Part shown: positions 33,398-43,474 of the stretch, one piece after another
Position numbering within the stretch: the first letter of the stretch is position 1
Layout of the letters: every line of letters begins with the position of its first letter
Origin: CAKSFT01 sp045544615
GTDB taxonomy: Bacteria; Bacillota; Clostridia; UBA1381
NCBI GenBank assembly: GCA_045544615.1
Contig: JAZPZI010000014.1
Coordinates: 41,483 to 105,482 of the forward strand
DNA length: 64,000 nucleotides
Reading direction: 5' to 3'
Made by a program: the position numbers and the translations under genes
Notes under the pieces: model-generated
Databases searched by the model: none
What the model saw: the letters and a program-made list of their open reading frames with translations, nothing else
Told to the model about the DNA's origin: nothing

Positions 33398-34894
33398 CTA
33401 CATTCTTTCTACATTTTTTCTATATTCTTTTGTAGTCATACCAGTTTGTTTCTTAAATATTCTGTAAAAATAGTTACCGTCTTCATATCCTACCAACCGT
33501 CCGATTTCATCAGCATTATACTTACCGGATCGTATATACTCTTTAGCCTTTTCTATTCTGAATTCGGTCAAATATGAATTAATTGTAATTCCGCATACTT
33601 TTTTGAAGTGCGTACTTAAATAGCTGACATTCAAATGAACATACTCAGCAATATCCTTGATAGACAAATCCGTTCTTTTATAATTCTCCATGATATATTT
33701 TTTTGCTAAGGTTACAACATTATCTGCAACTCTTTTTTCATTACAAAAATCCACTATCAGTTTTTCAAAACTTTCTATTACGCCATCGAACAAAAACATT
33801 GAATTTACATCAATGAAAATAGCTTCCTTTAACAAAATATTATTTCTTTCTGAATACAAATTGATTTGATAAGCCATCGCTTCAATCAATTTGACCGCTG
33901 TTTGTTTGCTTATATTGTCCTTCTGCTTGATTTTGCATGCAACCTCCCTGACATACGCAATAAGAGGTTCTTCCTTTTGTTTTTCCAAAAGTTCAAAAAA
34001 CTTATTTGTTATTTCGTAAATATTAACATCCTCAGAATCAATATTCGCCTTTACAGAAGAATATATGTTATATCCCTCAAAGAATCCTCTGTTAAGTCCG
34101 GATATGGCCGACTTATAGGAGGCGGATATTTCTCGCCAATCTTTTTTTCTTTCACCAATACCTACAATAATTTTATTATTTAAATCAAGCTTTTCTAAAA
34201 CATGTGCAATACAGTTCTTAAGTAAATCAGTGGTCAAGCGTTCCTGTCCGCCTGCAACCATTACAAACTCTTTTCGGGTTTGAAATTCAAATTTTATTCC
34301 CATATCATGTAGTTCGGTTGCAAGTGTGCTCATCAGTTTACTTCTTGTAACTACATCTAAAATGACTTCACCTGAAAAACAGACAACCGAATAATAAAGA
34401 CAACCTTTTAAGTGACTTTTTTTGTATAAAGCCTTAACTTCATCATTTTTTTCTTCGAGCAGAAGGTCAATCATGTGTTCAGTTTCTGCAATATTTGTAT
34501 ACAAATCTATTTTACTTGCCTTATTTTCTCTGTCAATCAATAATTCCTCAATAATGTCAAGTATCTGATTTTTATCAATCGGCTTTTCAATATACCCAAG
34601 CACCTTCATATTTATTGCTGCTTTTAAATATTCTTTTTCGTCATACGCACTAACATATATAATCCTGCACTCCGGATAAATATCTAAAATTTTTCTACTC
34701 AATTCTATGCCGTTCATATTTCCAAGACAAATATCCGAAATCAACAAATCTATTTGATTTTTTTGTGCCGTTTTCAAGGCACGCTCAGCACTATTGGATG
34801 TTAAAATATGACACTTGTCCCCAAACCCGTTATTTATAATATATCCCAATGATTTCCTTATAGAAACTTCATCGTCAACTATCAGTATATTCAC
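33398..34894 (-). CDS. yesN: YesN-like response regulator with AraC DNA-binding domain
   Basis: The 498-residue regulator has a receiver domain (1-120) with the acidic pair in IVDDE and the phosphorylation site Asp54 in LISDICL. A long middle region (130-390) follows, then a C-terminal AraC-type double helix-turn-helix (about 395-495: LSIKDIAEYVHLNVSYLSTHFKKVCG, IGRLVGYEDGNYFYRIFKK). The start codon is GTG at 34892-34894, behind GAAGGGAG. It is the cognate regulator of the kinase encoded directly downstream and lies after the large glycan operon. Confidence 0.93.
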   Translation of the reverse strand: MNILIVDDEVSIRKSLGYIINNGFGDKCHILTSNSAERALKTAQKNQIDLLISDICLGNMNGIELSRKILDIYPECRIIYVSAYDEKEYLKAAINMKVLGYIEKPIDKNQILDIIEELLIDRENKASKIDLYTNIAETEHMIDLLLEEKNDEVKALYKKSHLKGCLYYSVVCFSGEVILDVVTRSKLMSTLATELHDMGIKFEFQTRKEFVMVAGGQERLTTDLLKNCIAHVLEKLDLNNKIIVGIGERKKDWREISASYKSAISGLNRGFFEGYNIYSSVKANIDSEDVNIYEITNKFFELLEKQKEEPLIAYVREVACKIKQKDNISKQTAVKLIEAMAYQINLYSERNNILLKEAIFIDVNSMFLFDGVIESFEKLIVDFCNEKRVADNVVTLAKKYIMENYKRTDLSIKDIAEYVHLNVSYLSTHFKKVCGITINSYLTEFRIEKAKEYIRSGKYNADEIGRLVGYEDGNYFYRIFKKQTGMTTKEYRKNVERM

Positions 34895-35033
34895 AACCGT
34901 AGTCTCCCTTCGTAAAAGTTCGTTACCATAAAAATACAGTCTTTACCATTCACATTATCAAAAAATTTCTTTTATTATACAGCCAATATTATGCACTCTC
35001 AGCCCACTATAATATGCATACTGTAAAGCAAGT

Positions 35034-35060
35034 TAAGCCATGGATATAATCCATGGCTTA
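35034..35060. repeat. Perfect 12-base inverted repeat, no T-tract
   Basis: TAAGCCATGGAT and its exact complement are separated by ATA. The hairpin lies 12 bases after the GH130 stop. Neither side has a T-run, so it is not a standard terminator. It may be a transcript-end or protein-binding site. The rest of the 177-base gap up to the yesN start holds nothing I recognise. Confidence 0.7.
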
Positions 35061-35071
35061 CCAACAAACTA

Positions 35072-36022
35072 TTATATTTGTTTTATGCATGCATCTATAA
35101 GCTCTGACAAACTACCTTTAGCCATGCAGATGTAATTATCACATGCACCATAATAAACAGTAATTTCATCCTTCTCTTCATCTGCAAGAGCTCCACAAGC
35201 AAAAACAGTATTATCACAGTTGCCATGTCTTTCATAATCTTCTTCCGGCGCAAGAATATAGCTATTTGTTTTTCCTATAATCTTCCAAGGTTCCTCAAGA
35301 TCCAACAAAATAGCGCCAAGATAGTATGTTCTTCCACCTGATGGGGTAAATACACCATGCATAATATCAAGCCATCCTTTACTCGTCTTTATTGGAGGAG
35401 TCGGTCCAATTTTAGACACATTCCAGAAGCGATATCCCGGTTCTAAAACAGGCTTGAATTCTCCCCAATGCACCAAATCTTCACTTGCAGAAATCCATAT
35501 ATCGCAAGAATCGTATCCGCCACCCGGTCTGTCAAGCTTATAGTATTTGCCATTTATCTTTTCAGGGAAAAGTGATGCGCCTCTGTTTTTGGGTGCTGTT
35601 ATAATATCAATTGGCTCATAGCTTTCAAAATCCTTGGTCTTACCAAGCATTCCGACAGGTGACTGATATCCCTTTACCATAACTGGAGTTATGATATAAT
35701 ATGTATCATCAATTTTTGTGATACGATTATCTATAAAGTGATGATATAATTCTGCTCCATATAAATCTTTAGGTGCATAAATAAAGTCTTTATCACTGAG
35801 AGTAAAATTCACTCCGTCCTTACTTCTTGCAATTCTTGTCTGTCCAACATCTCTTCCATAGCCCTGAGTTGCTGCATGTTCTACAACAGACACAAGCATA
35901 ATATATTCATCGCCATATTTGACAACCGATGGATTATAAAGCTGTGCTATACCCGGATAATCCTTTACATGCAATATCGGATTTTTCTCATATCTTTTTA
36001 AAATTCTTGTTGCATCCTTCAT
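35072..36022 (-). CDS. GH130 family glycoside phosphorylase
   Basis: GH130 enzymes cleave beta-mannosidic bonds with phosphate to give mannose-1-phosphate, or hydrolyse them in some subfamilies. The 316-residue five-bladed propeller shows YNPSVVKYGDEYIMLVS (near 30) and the equivalent of the family's EDPRI motif as IDNRI (Asp98). Later segments are EKINGKYYKLDRPGGG and IGPTPPIKTSKGWLDIMHG, with a C-terminal VYYGACDNYICMA. I prefer the ATG at 36020-36022 behind AAAGGTG over a GTG nine bases upstream. No signal peptide, so it is intracellular. It is the last gene of the glycan operon. Confidence 0.88.
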   Translation of the reverse strand: MKDATRILKRYEKNPILHVKDYPGIAQLYNPSVVKYGDEYIMLVSVVEHAATQGYGRDVGQTRIARSKDGVNFTLSDKDFIYAPKDLYGAELYHHFIDNRITKIDDTYYIITPVMVKGYQSPVGMLGKTKDFESYEPIDIITAPKNRGASLFPEKINGKYYKLDRPGGGYDSCDIWISASEDLVHWGEFKPVLEPGYRFWNVSKIGPTPPIKTSKGWLDIMHGVFTPSGGRTYYLGAILLDLEEPWKIIGKTNSYILAPEEDYERHGNCDNTVFACGALADEEKDEITVYYGACDNYICMAKGSLSELIDACIKQI

Positions 36023-36035
36023 GTTATTCACCTTT

Positions 36036-38627
36036 TCAGTCTATTTTAGTAATTCTTACATCATCAAAATATATATCTTTTTTCACATCGCCTGTATACA
36101 ATGCTCCGTCTCGTCCGACTATTAACAGAGAAGCTTGTGCAATGCTATTGATATCTGATTCAGTAACAGTAAATTCCTGTGTGATTTCTGTCCAGCTTGA
36201 ACCAGCATAATGAAAAGCTGTAGACTTTGAAGTTGCTCCGGCATTAAGATATCCAAGATAGATACCAATTCCAACACCATTGTTACCTCTGAATCTTCCG
36301 GTCATCCTGTAAGTTCCCGGTCCATTTGCCACAAGTCTCTCTGTTATATCTATCTGTGCACCATATAAAGCTCCGTTTCTGTTATATATTCTTCCCGCAT
36401 ATGTTCCGCTGTATGGATTTGATGTAGAAACCTCAACATCTGCACCATTCTTGCCTGTCCAGCCGAAATCATTGCTCGAAATAGTATAGTCTTCTATAAG
36501 TTCACCATCAGGAATGTACACTTCTTTTTCAGGATAGTCAGGAATACCATCAATCTCGGTTGACACGCCCGCTAATGCAGAAAAAGAGCTGATTCCATTC
36601 AGGCAATTGATTTGAGCAACCGGATACCAGCCGCTATCAAATCTGCCTACATTGCAAATTTTGTAATCAGGAGTCAGATTAGCCTTATCTAAAAACAATC
36701 CTATTGCTAATCTATATTCTCCATCTGTTAAATTCCACATATTGAAGCCATCGCTACACATTGTAACATTGTTTGGTGAAAAACTGCCGGCATTTGTATT
36801 ATCAAGCCATGTTCTGAAAAGCTCATTTCCTTCATTATCAAGAACCGCCAATGCGATATTGCAATTCTTATAGAGATAGGACACTCCGGAATTTTCCCAA
36901 GTTGTTACCACATCACAAGAAGCACCGTTATTAATATCTGTAGAGATTTTAATATCTTTCAGTGCAAATTTATACCCCATTCTGTCCGAAATGTCTTTTA
37001 TAAGATTTTCATTATCAGCAACAAACAAATCGGAATCATTATTATACTGCCCCAAATCCATATAATTTGCAGCTGAAAGTTCAAAACCTTTTACATAACT
37101 TCTTTCATTCCATATACGATCAGCATTGGATGAAGATATATTAGCCGCATTATTCTTTAATGTTTCATAATTTGTTGCAAATTCAAGTGCTATCGGTGCT
37201 TTATGTTTAGCATCCAATGTGAGTCCTGCCATAGCAGCATTATTTGCTATACCATCGTTTCTCAATCCGACACCTCTTGATACAGCATATTTTGCAATCA
37301 AACCTGTATCGGCAGCTTTATTAACATTCAGCATCAAATTAGTCTCTTCAAAAGCATTAACATAAATATCAATATGCTTTTTCCTGTCGGCTATGGACAA
37401 ACCTGTAGAATTCAGATTTCCAACATGGAATTCACCATAGTTTCCATAAGAGCGAATATCAATAAATTCAACAGAATCATTACCATCATATCTTTCTGCA
37501 AGGGCATTCACAAAATTTGTTACCTTTTGAAGGAATACCTGATCATTCCATACCGGAGTATATTGAATAACTCCGTTTGCCAATGTGGTTTGTGTATATA
37601 GTGCACCTGCATCAAACACCCACTTTGGTGTTATATACTGAGTATAACTTGCAGTATTTGCATTTATAACACCAAACGCAAAGCCCTTTCCCTTTGCCTT
37701 CCAATATGCGATTGCATCATCGATTGGCTGCCAGTTATAAACGCCTTCGGCCGGCTCAATTTCTGCCCAACTAAATCTTGCATAACCTGCTGATGTATAT
37801 TTTAATACATCTTCAGATTGAGTTCCTGATATTGAATATCTCAAAAATCCTTTACCAGGATTGGTATAAATCTGTTCATTGGACTCTGCAAGGGTAAATG
37901 TTACTTTCCTTGCTTCCCGCAAAGAAAAAACCTCTCTTGACGGAACAAGCGTGTCAATCGATTCCCACGCATAAATTTCCAATTCAGCATTCTTAGGATA
38001 TGCCACATCAAAATCCAAAGGAATTGGTTGCTCAAATTTAATACTTCCATTGTATAGAATTTTAACAAAGTTGAGTCTGCCGTCAACCTTTACTGCGGCA
38101 ATAACAGTTGTATCAAGAACACTTGCACCCATACCTACTATGTCAAATGATATGTTTACATCTTTTTCATACATTCCCGACATATTTTCATCAGTCAATG
38201 CAATCTTTTCGCCTTCACCAACAGAATATTGAAGGTTTTCAAAATACACCTTGCATTTTTTATCATAAATTGATTTTGGAGTGGTTGTCAGCTTTATAAC
38301 ATTGTAAGCATTTATCGAAATACTGTACTCATCACATGAGCGTCCCTCCGGCATATGGAAAACAAAGGTGTAATCCAGATCACCATCTGCAGCAATTTTA
38401 GGTTGTGCAAAATATACCGGAATCGCAGGATTTTTTGTGTCAAACATCGCTAAGCTTGCTTCCCTTCCTGCCACCTCATCCAATCCTGTAATACGCAATA
38501 CCATGTCTGAGGTATCATCAAAATATTCTGCCTGTTCAACCGTTGCTTGTGCTGCAAAACAAACAGTCGAGATTACAGATGATAACATCAAACCGATAGT
38601 CAAGAAAAATATTTTCTTTATATTCAT
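36036..38627 (-). CDS. Secreted DUF4832-like putative glycoside hydrolase with C-terminal CBM-like domain
   Basis: The 863-residue secreted protein has a signal peptide (1-25) and two beta-sandwich-like regions (30-240). A TIM-barrel-like domain (about 250-550) begins with TNPGKGFLRYS and GYARFSWAEIEPAEGVYNW. A DUF4832-type sandwich follows (about 555-675), and then a CBM4/9-like domain (about 710-863). The barrel resembles clan GH-A hydrolases. Glu399 in RSYGNYGEF and Glu482 in ALEFATNYE are conserved in the neighbouring paralogue and are candidate acid/base and nucleophile. Activity is not demonstrated. Its AAAGGAG site overlaps the stop of the upstream paralogue, so the two are coupled. 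Confidence 0.7.
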   Translation of the reverse strand: MNIKKIFFLTIGLMLSSVISTVCFAAQATVEQAEYFDDTSDMVLRITGLDEVAGREASLAMFDTKNPAIPVYFAQPKIAADGDLDYTFVFHMPEGRSCDEYSISINAYNVIKLTTTPKSIYDKKCKVYFENLQYSVGEGEKIALTDENMSGMYEKDVNISFDIVGMGASVLDTTVIAAVKVDGRLNFVKILYNGSIKFEQPIPLDFDVAYPKNAELEIYAWESIDTLVPSREVFSLREARKVTFTLAESNEQIYTNPGKGFLRYSISGTQSEDVLKYTSAGYARFSWAEIEPAEGVYNWQPIDDAIAYWKAKGKGFAFGVINANTASYTQYITPKWVFDAGALYTQTTLANGVIQYTPVWNDQVFLQKVTNFVNALAERYDGNDSVEFIDIRSYGNYGEFHVGNLNSTGLSIADRKKHIDIYVNAFEETNLMLNVNKAADTGLIAKYAVSRGVGLRNDGIANNAAMAGLTLDAKHKAPIALEFATNYETLKNNAANISSSNADRIWNERSYVKGFELSAANYMDLGQYNNDSDLFVADNENLIKDISDRMGYKFALKDIKISTDINNGASCDVVTTWENSGVSYLYKNCNIALAVLDNEGNELFRTWLDNTNAGSFSPNNVTMCSDGFNMWNLTDGEYRLAIGLFLDKANLTPDYKICNVGRFDSGWYPVAQINCLNGISSFSALAGVSTEIDGIPDYPEKEVYIPDGELIEDYTISSNDFGWTGKNGADVEVSTSNPYSGTYAGRIYNRNGALYGAQIDITERLVANGPGTYRMTGRFRGNNGVGIGIYLGYLNAGATSKSTAFHYAGSSWTEITQEFTVTESDINSIAQASLLIVGRDGALYTGDVKKDIYFDDVRITKID

Positions 38628-38638
38628 AACTTCTCCTT

Positions 38639-41341
38639 TTAGTCAGATACCTTTGTCATATATACATCATCAAAGTATATATCCTTGGTAATATTATTGT
38701 CCCCGTCATTCGGATCACCCATAATAAGTGTGTATGCAGAATAAAGTGAATCATACTGCTGTTGAGTAATTTCAGACTCAAATGTTACATAAGTCCATTC
38801 TTCACCGATTTTAAACACCTCGGTAATATCAATCGCATTGTTCAGCTTGAACGAGTAAATTGTAATACCCATTTCACCGTCCCCCGGTGCAGTTCTGAAC
38901 CAACCCTCAAACTTGTATTTACCCGGTCCGTTTTCCTCAAGTGTATCATAAATATCAATCATTCCGCCATACCATGTGCCTGCTCTGTTTTTTAGAACGC
39001 CACAAAGGTTTCCACTATGAGGATTCTCGCTTGTTCTTGCAAAAACGGCACCGTTTCTTCCCTGCCACTTGGTTCTGTTTGTTTCAATTCCGTTATCTGC
39101 AAAAAGACCATTCTGAACATTCTCTATATCCCCGATAACCTCTATTGAAACATTATCAATATAAGCGCTGTGTGAATCATCCTGATAAGAGATAAATGTT
39201 ATTTTTGTAGGAATATCAGAACCGTTCAGGGCATTATAGTCATAGCCGAACTTAAATGAATATTCTCTCCATTGTCCGTTACCCTTCGGGACAATTCCGC
39301 TATATAATACAATATCATCGCCATCCGATATAATGTACTGCACCGATGCAGAGTCACAGATTGCAAAATCTATTTTATATTCTTTACCGGCAAGTGTAGC
39401 AAATGTCTGGTAAGCAGCAGCTCCCTTTCTGTGATTATTGACTTTAAGCGCAGTCTTTCCTGAAAATGCCTTTTCATCAGAATATTCAAAATCAAAAGAG
39501 TTAAATGACCATGCATTAGTGTGTTCTTCAAAATCACCGTCACTTATAAGGCTATTATTTTTATCAGCCAGTGCAAGGTCGTATTTTACAGTATTGATTA
39601 TATACCCACCCGTTTTTGCATCAACTTTATAAACAAAATCCTTGATTTTTCTAAATACATCCATCTCGATGTATGTAACACCGTTTGAATTCACATAACT
39701 GCTTCCTATTGAATTTTGCGAATCATTTAAATACACTCCACCATTTCTGATGTATAATGTATTTCCTTCAAAATCAACAAAAGCACCTGTTTCTTTACTC
39801 CAGCCAACCTTTGCACCGATTCCCTCAAAACAGCTTCTGAGCGGCAAATACGCTTTGGAGTTTCTCATTTCTTTTGCATAGGTCCTTCCGTTTACATATA
39901 CAAACGGGTCTTCTACATTAAAATGTGTTCCGCTTTTCTTAACATTTGCTATCTGGTACCAATTTGTATCGCCAAGTCCATAATTTCCGAATTTATATTC
40001 AGGCTCTGCCTCGGTTTTGTCCCAGAACAGACCAAAAGCAAGCTTATATTTACCATCCAAAACATTTTCAAATGTTACACTATCGCTGCATTTTGAAACC
40101 TTATTTGCTTCAAAACTGTTTGCATCAATATCATCAAGCCACATTCTGCTTACCTCATTATTGTTTTCATCCAATAACGATACCGCAGCGTATGCTGATT
40201 CAAACAATTTTGTTACGCCCTTGTTCTCAATTTCGCAATCAATGCTTACCTTCTCGCCCAATTCAAATTCAGCATCTACGCCAAATTTATGTATAACAAA
40301 ATGGTATCCCATTGCATTTGTCATCTTTGTGACAAGTTTCTTATTATCTTTGTAGAACAGTTCACTATCGTCATTATATTGACCTAAATCCATATAACTT
40401 GGTAATGCTCTGTTGAATGCCGCAATGTATGCCGCCTCACTCCACGAACGATTTCCACCTGCTTTATTACCTTTTAAGTTTGAATATGGCAGTGCGAATT
40501 CGAAAATAGCAGTATTTTTATTGATGACAGGCTTTAGCAAAACACCATTGGTAGAATCCTGCATAATACCGTCATAACGCAAGCCAACGCCTCTCTCTAC
40601 TGCATAATTAGTAATATCCTTATGTGTAGACTTGTTCGCTGTCGGATAAATCAACTTGGTCTTTTTGAAATTGTTTGCATAAGCATCTATATGTTTTTTT
40701 TCGCCCTCAAAATCAAGAGCCTTTGTACCTGAGCTCTCCAGTCTCAAAAGATGAGTTTCTCCGTAGTTACCGTATGAACGGATATCAATAAAAGCAACTC
40801 TGCTATCCCCGTCATATCTGTCTGCCAAAGCTTTTGCAAGGTTTGAAACCTTCTCTAAATATACTTCATCGTCCCAGACCGGTATATACTGACCACTTGC
40901 AGCGGTCATTCCGTCAGCCGAATCACTACTGGTCATTCTTGTATACTTTGCACCTGCATCAAATACCCATTTAGGTGTTACAAATTCTTCTGTTGTTGCT
41001 GTATTTGCACTCATAATACCGAACCCGAATTTTTTACCGACAGAATCCCATGATTCAAGTGCTGAATCAATTAAAATCCAGTTGTACTCTCCCTCATTCG
41101 GTTCAATCTCGTACCACGAATAACGGGCATATCCTGTTGATACCAGATTCAGAACCTCATCCGAAAGTCCTGATGATAATGCCGAATATCTCACCCAGCC
41201 TTTACCAGGATTTCCGCTGATAATCTCTTCATTTTCTGTCAAAGAAACCTGAATCCTATCGGCACTATTCGCATAGGCAGAAAAATTAGTAGCACACATT
41301 GTTAAAACAAAACTCAGTATCAATGCTATTTTTCTTCTCAT
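38639..41341 (-). CDS. Secreted DUF4832-like putative glycoside hydrolase with stalk domain and two CBM-like domains
   Basis: This 900-residue paralogue starts at the ATG at 41339-41341 (GGAG six bases before) and has a signal peptide (1-25). The barrel begins directly (about 35-350) with GNPGKGWVRYS and GYARYSWYEIEPNEGEYNW. Candidate catalytic residues are Glu195 in RSYGNYGET and Glu281 in AIFEFALPY. Then follow a DUF4832-like sandwich (to about 475), a copper-amine-oxidase-type stalk domain (about 475-590, with KAYLPLRSCFEGIGAKVGW) and two CBM4/9-like domains (about 600-740 and 745-900). It lacks the N-terminal sandwiches of its neighbour. Substrate is unknown. Confidence 0.7.
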   Translation of the reverse strand: MRRKIALILSFVLTMCATNFSAYANSADRIQVSLTENEEIISGNPGKGWVRYSALSSGLSDEVLNLVSTGYARYSWYEIEPNEGEYNWILIDSALESWDSVGKKFGFGIMSANTATTEEFVTPKWVFDAGAKYTRMTSSDSADGMTAASGQYIPVWDDEVYLEKVSNLAKALADRYDGDSRVAFIDIRSYGNYGETHLLRLESSGTKALDFEGEKKHIDAYANNFKKTKLIYPTANKSTHKDITNYAVERGVGLRYDGIMQDSTNGVLLKPVINKNTAIFEFALPYSNLKGNKAGGNRSWSEAAYIAAFNRALPSYMDLGQYNDDSELFYKDNKKLVTKMTNAMGYHFVIHKFGVDAEFELGEKVSIDCEIENKGVTKLFESAYAAVSLLDENNNEVSRMWLDDIDANSFEANKVSKCSDSVTFENVLDGKYKLAFGLFWDKTEAEPEYKFGNYGLGDTNWYQIANVKKSGTHFNVEDPFVYVNGRTYAKEMRNSKAYLPLRSCFEGIGAKVGWSKETGAFVDFEGNTLYIRNGGVYLNDSQNSIGSSYVNSNGVTYIEMDVFRKIKDFVYKVDAKTGGYIINTVKYDLALADKNNSLISDGDFEEHTNAWSFNSFDFEYSDEKAFSGKTALKVNNHRKGAAAYQTFATLAGKEYKIDFAICDSASVQYIISDGDDIVLYSGIVPKGNGQWREYSFKFGYDYNALNGSDIPTKITFISYQDDSHSAYIDNVSIEVIGDIENVQNGLFADNGIETNRTKWQGRNGAVFARTSENPHSGNLCGVLKNRAGTWYGGMIDIYDTLEENGPGKYKFEGWFRTAPGDGEMGITIYSFKLNNAIDITEVFKIGEEWTYVTFESEITQQQYDSLYSAYTLIMGDPNDGDNNITKDIYFDDVYMTKVSD

Positions 41342-41407
41342 ATCAATCTCCATTCCGCTGTTGGTGGTGTCAAAAACAACTTACCAACCGCATATTTTAT
41401 TTAAAAA

Positions 41408-43408
41408 TTATTTAGAAATTCCTTCGAGTATTCCGTACAATATCTTTGCTGCCTCTGCTCTTGTACAATATGCCTTTGGTGCAAAGTTTCCATCATTTTT
41501 TCCGTTTATTATTCCAAGCTTCACCATCTGTGCAACAGCTTGCTTTGCATAATCTGATATTGAATCCTTGTCCTTAAAATTCAGCTCATCTGCTGACACG
41601 TCAGATTCGATATTCAATGCTCTGAAGCAAAGCACGGCTGCGTCTTCTCTTGTCAGTGCCTCGCCAATGCCAAAGCTTCCGTCACTTTTTCCGTATGTAA
41701 TTCCAAGTGCTTTAGCTGTTGCAATATATCCTGTATACCATCTGCCCTTTTCAACATCGGTAAAGGAGTCTTCCCCGTCCGGAGTATTTCCTGTTGCTAT
41801 AACAAGCATTTTGATAAGTTCTTCTCTCTTTAGTGTTGCACCGGGATTGAACACCCCGTCACCGGTTCCGTTTACAATCTTTTTCTCATACAAATACTCA
41901 ACAGCCTCGTATGCCCAGTGCTCTTTTGATACATCACTGAATGTTGTAACATCATTTACAACATCATCCGCCGGTGCCTCATCCTCAGAATCCGAGAAAT
42001 TCTCTGGTGCTTTTTCCTCGGTAGGAATTGCAGGTTTTCCAACTACAGGCACACCGCCACCGCCGACTGATGGCTTTGAAGTCGATGGTTCTTCCTCGGG
42101 TTCTTCCTCCGGTTCTCCCTCCGACTCTTCCCCTTTTAGTTCTCTACATCTTTCTTCAAAAGCTGAAATTGTATCAAACGGTCTTTCTTCGCCTATATCC
42201 TTCCATACCGATGTCGGGATATCTTCAAGTGTAAAGTAGTCTCCGTTTGTTGATACTATCTCCTGCACCTGATTCCAGAATTCCGCACTGTTTATTGCTG
42301 TTATCAAAGTCTTTTCGCTCAATGCACTGAGAATTTTATTAAAGGACTCAAAACCACCCGCAGTTATACTTGCAAGGATTGTTTCTTCCATACCATTATC
42401 CTTTAACTCTTTATATTCGTTATAATATGAAAGTTGCTCGATACCAAATACATCTTTAAATGTTTTAAAAATAATATCTCTTGCTCCGTTATAATCGCTA
42501 TCTGCAAGCTTATTTATAAGCTCTGTTGCATAAGCCTTACGGATTTCTGTCTGAAGCTCCTTAATATCTGCGACATTATCGTCATTGTTAACAAGAAGTG
42601 TAAGGATATCAGTTGTCAGTACATCAACCTTTACGCCTTCTGTAATTTCCCAGTTATCTATTCCCAAAATGTCAGCTTTGCTTTTAATGCACACCAAAAG
42701 CTCACTTACATTCTTATTTTCTATGTATGTGTTTATATCATCCAATACTGAATTTATATCAAAAATTTCAAACTCAGCTTCAACTTCACAGTTTGTGATA
42801 TCGTCGTATATTCTATAGCCATACCAACCCGGTACAATATTATTATCCTCCAAATCGACAACAATGTCAAACAAACCATTTTCTTTTACTGTTATATCTG
42901 ATTCAAATTGTATATCCGAATCCCAATCTGTAATCTCTGTAAGCTTTCCGCTTTTAATCTTTATCCTTAAGTCTTTGTCGTCACTTTCGTACTTATAAAT
43001 ACCCGAAAATGAGATTTTATTATTATCTCTGTCGTATACCGGCAAATCAGCTGTAAGCCACTCGCCCTTAACCAAATCGCTTCTTTCGATAGCCTGCTTT
43101 CCTATTCTGCTCTGAATGTAATAATTTTCCGGTTTCTGCTTTAATTTAATTTTAAATTTATACACATAATCGCCATTTGAATCGGTCTTAAAATCAGCCA
43201 TATATATCAGGGAACTATCATCCGGAGTATCATTGCTCTGTTCCTTCATTATAATATTCACGGTCTTATTAGCATTTTCACTGCCTGCACTTCCCGATAT
43301 ATAAACGAATCCAATATCTTCAAAATATTCACAAACAGGTGCTGCATACGCATGAGTGAATGCTAAAAGCCCCATTGAAATAATAGTTGCCAAACATAAC
43401 TTTTTCAT
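41408..43408 (-). CDS. Secreted protein with three C-terminal SLH domains
   Basis: The 666-residue protein has a signal peptide (1-22) and two beta-rich repeats (25-225). A helical region (230-430) follows with repeated turns on the theme 'A-x-x-x-L-I', and then a Pro/Glu/Gly-rich linker (about 435-485, EEEPEEEP and GGGG). Three S-layer homology domains close it (about 487-666: FSDVSKEHWAYEAVEYL, FTDVEKGRWYTGYI, SISDYAKQAVAQM). The SLH domains bind pyruvylated wall polymer and fix the protein to the cell surface. No catalytic domain is recognisable. It lies within the glycan operon and may be a scaffold or glycan-binding protein. Confidence 0.85.
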   Translation of the reverse strand: MKKLCLATIISMGLLAFTHAYAAPVCEYFEDIGFVYISGSAGSENANKTVNIIMKEQSNDTPDDSSLIYMADFKTDSNGDYVYKFKIKLKQKPENYYIQSRIGKQAIERSDLVKGEWLTADLPVYDRDNNKISFSGIYKYESDDKDLRIKIKSGKLTEITDWDSDIQFESDITVKENGLFDIVVDLEDNNIVPGWYGYRIYDDITNCEVEAEFEIFDINSVLDDINTYIENKNVSELLVCIKSKADILGIDNWEITEGVKVDVLTTDILTLLVNNDDNVADIKELQTEIRKAYATELINKLADSDYNGARDIIFKTFKDVFGIEQLSYYNEYKELKDNGMEETILASITAGGFESFNKILSALSEKTLITAINSAEFWNQVQEIVSTNGDYFTLEDIPTSVWKDIGEERPFDTISAFEERCRELKGEESEGEPEEEPEEEPSTSKPSVGGGGVPVVGKPAIPTEEKAPENFSDSEDEAPADDVVNDVTTFSDVSKEHWAYEAVEYLYEKKIVNGTGDGVFNPGATLKREELIKMLVIATGNTPDGEDSFTDVEKGRWYTGYIATAKALGITYGKSDGSFGIGEALTREDAAVLCFRALNIESDVSADELNFKDKDSISDYAKQAVAQMVKLGIINGKNDGNFAPKAYCTRAEAAKILYGILEGISK

Positions 43409-43474
43409 AATTAACCTCCGTATGAATGATGTTTAGGTGCCTGCCTGATAAAAAAGACAGGCACCTAACAAACA

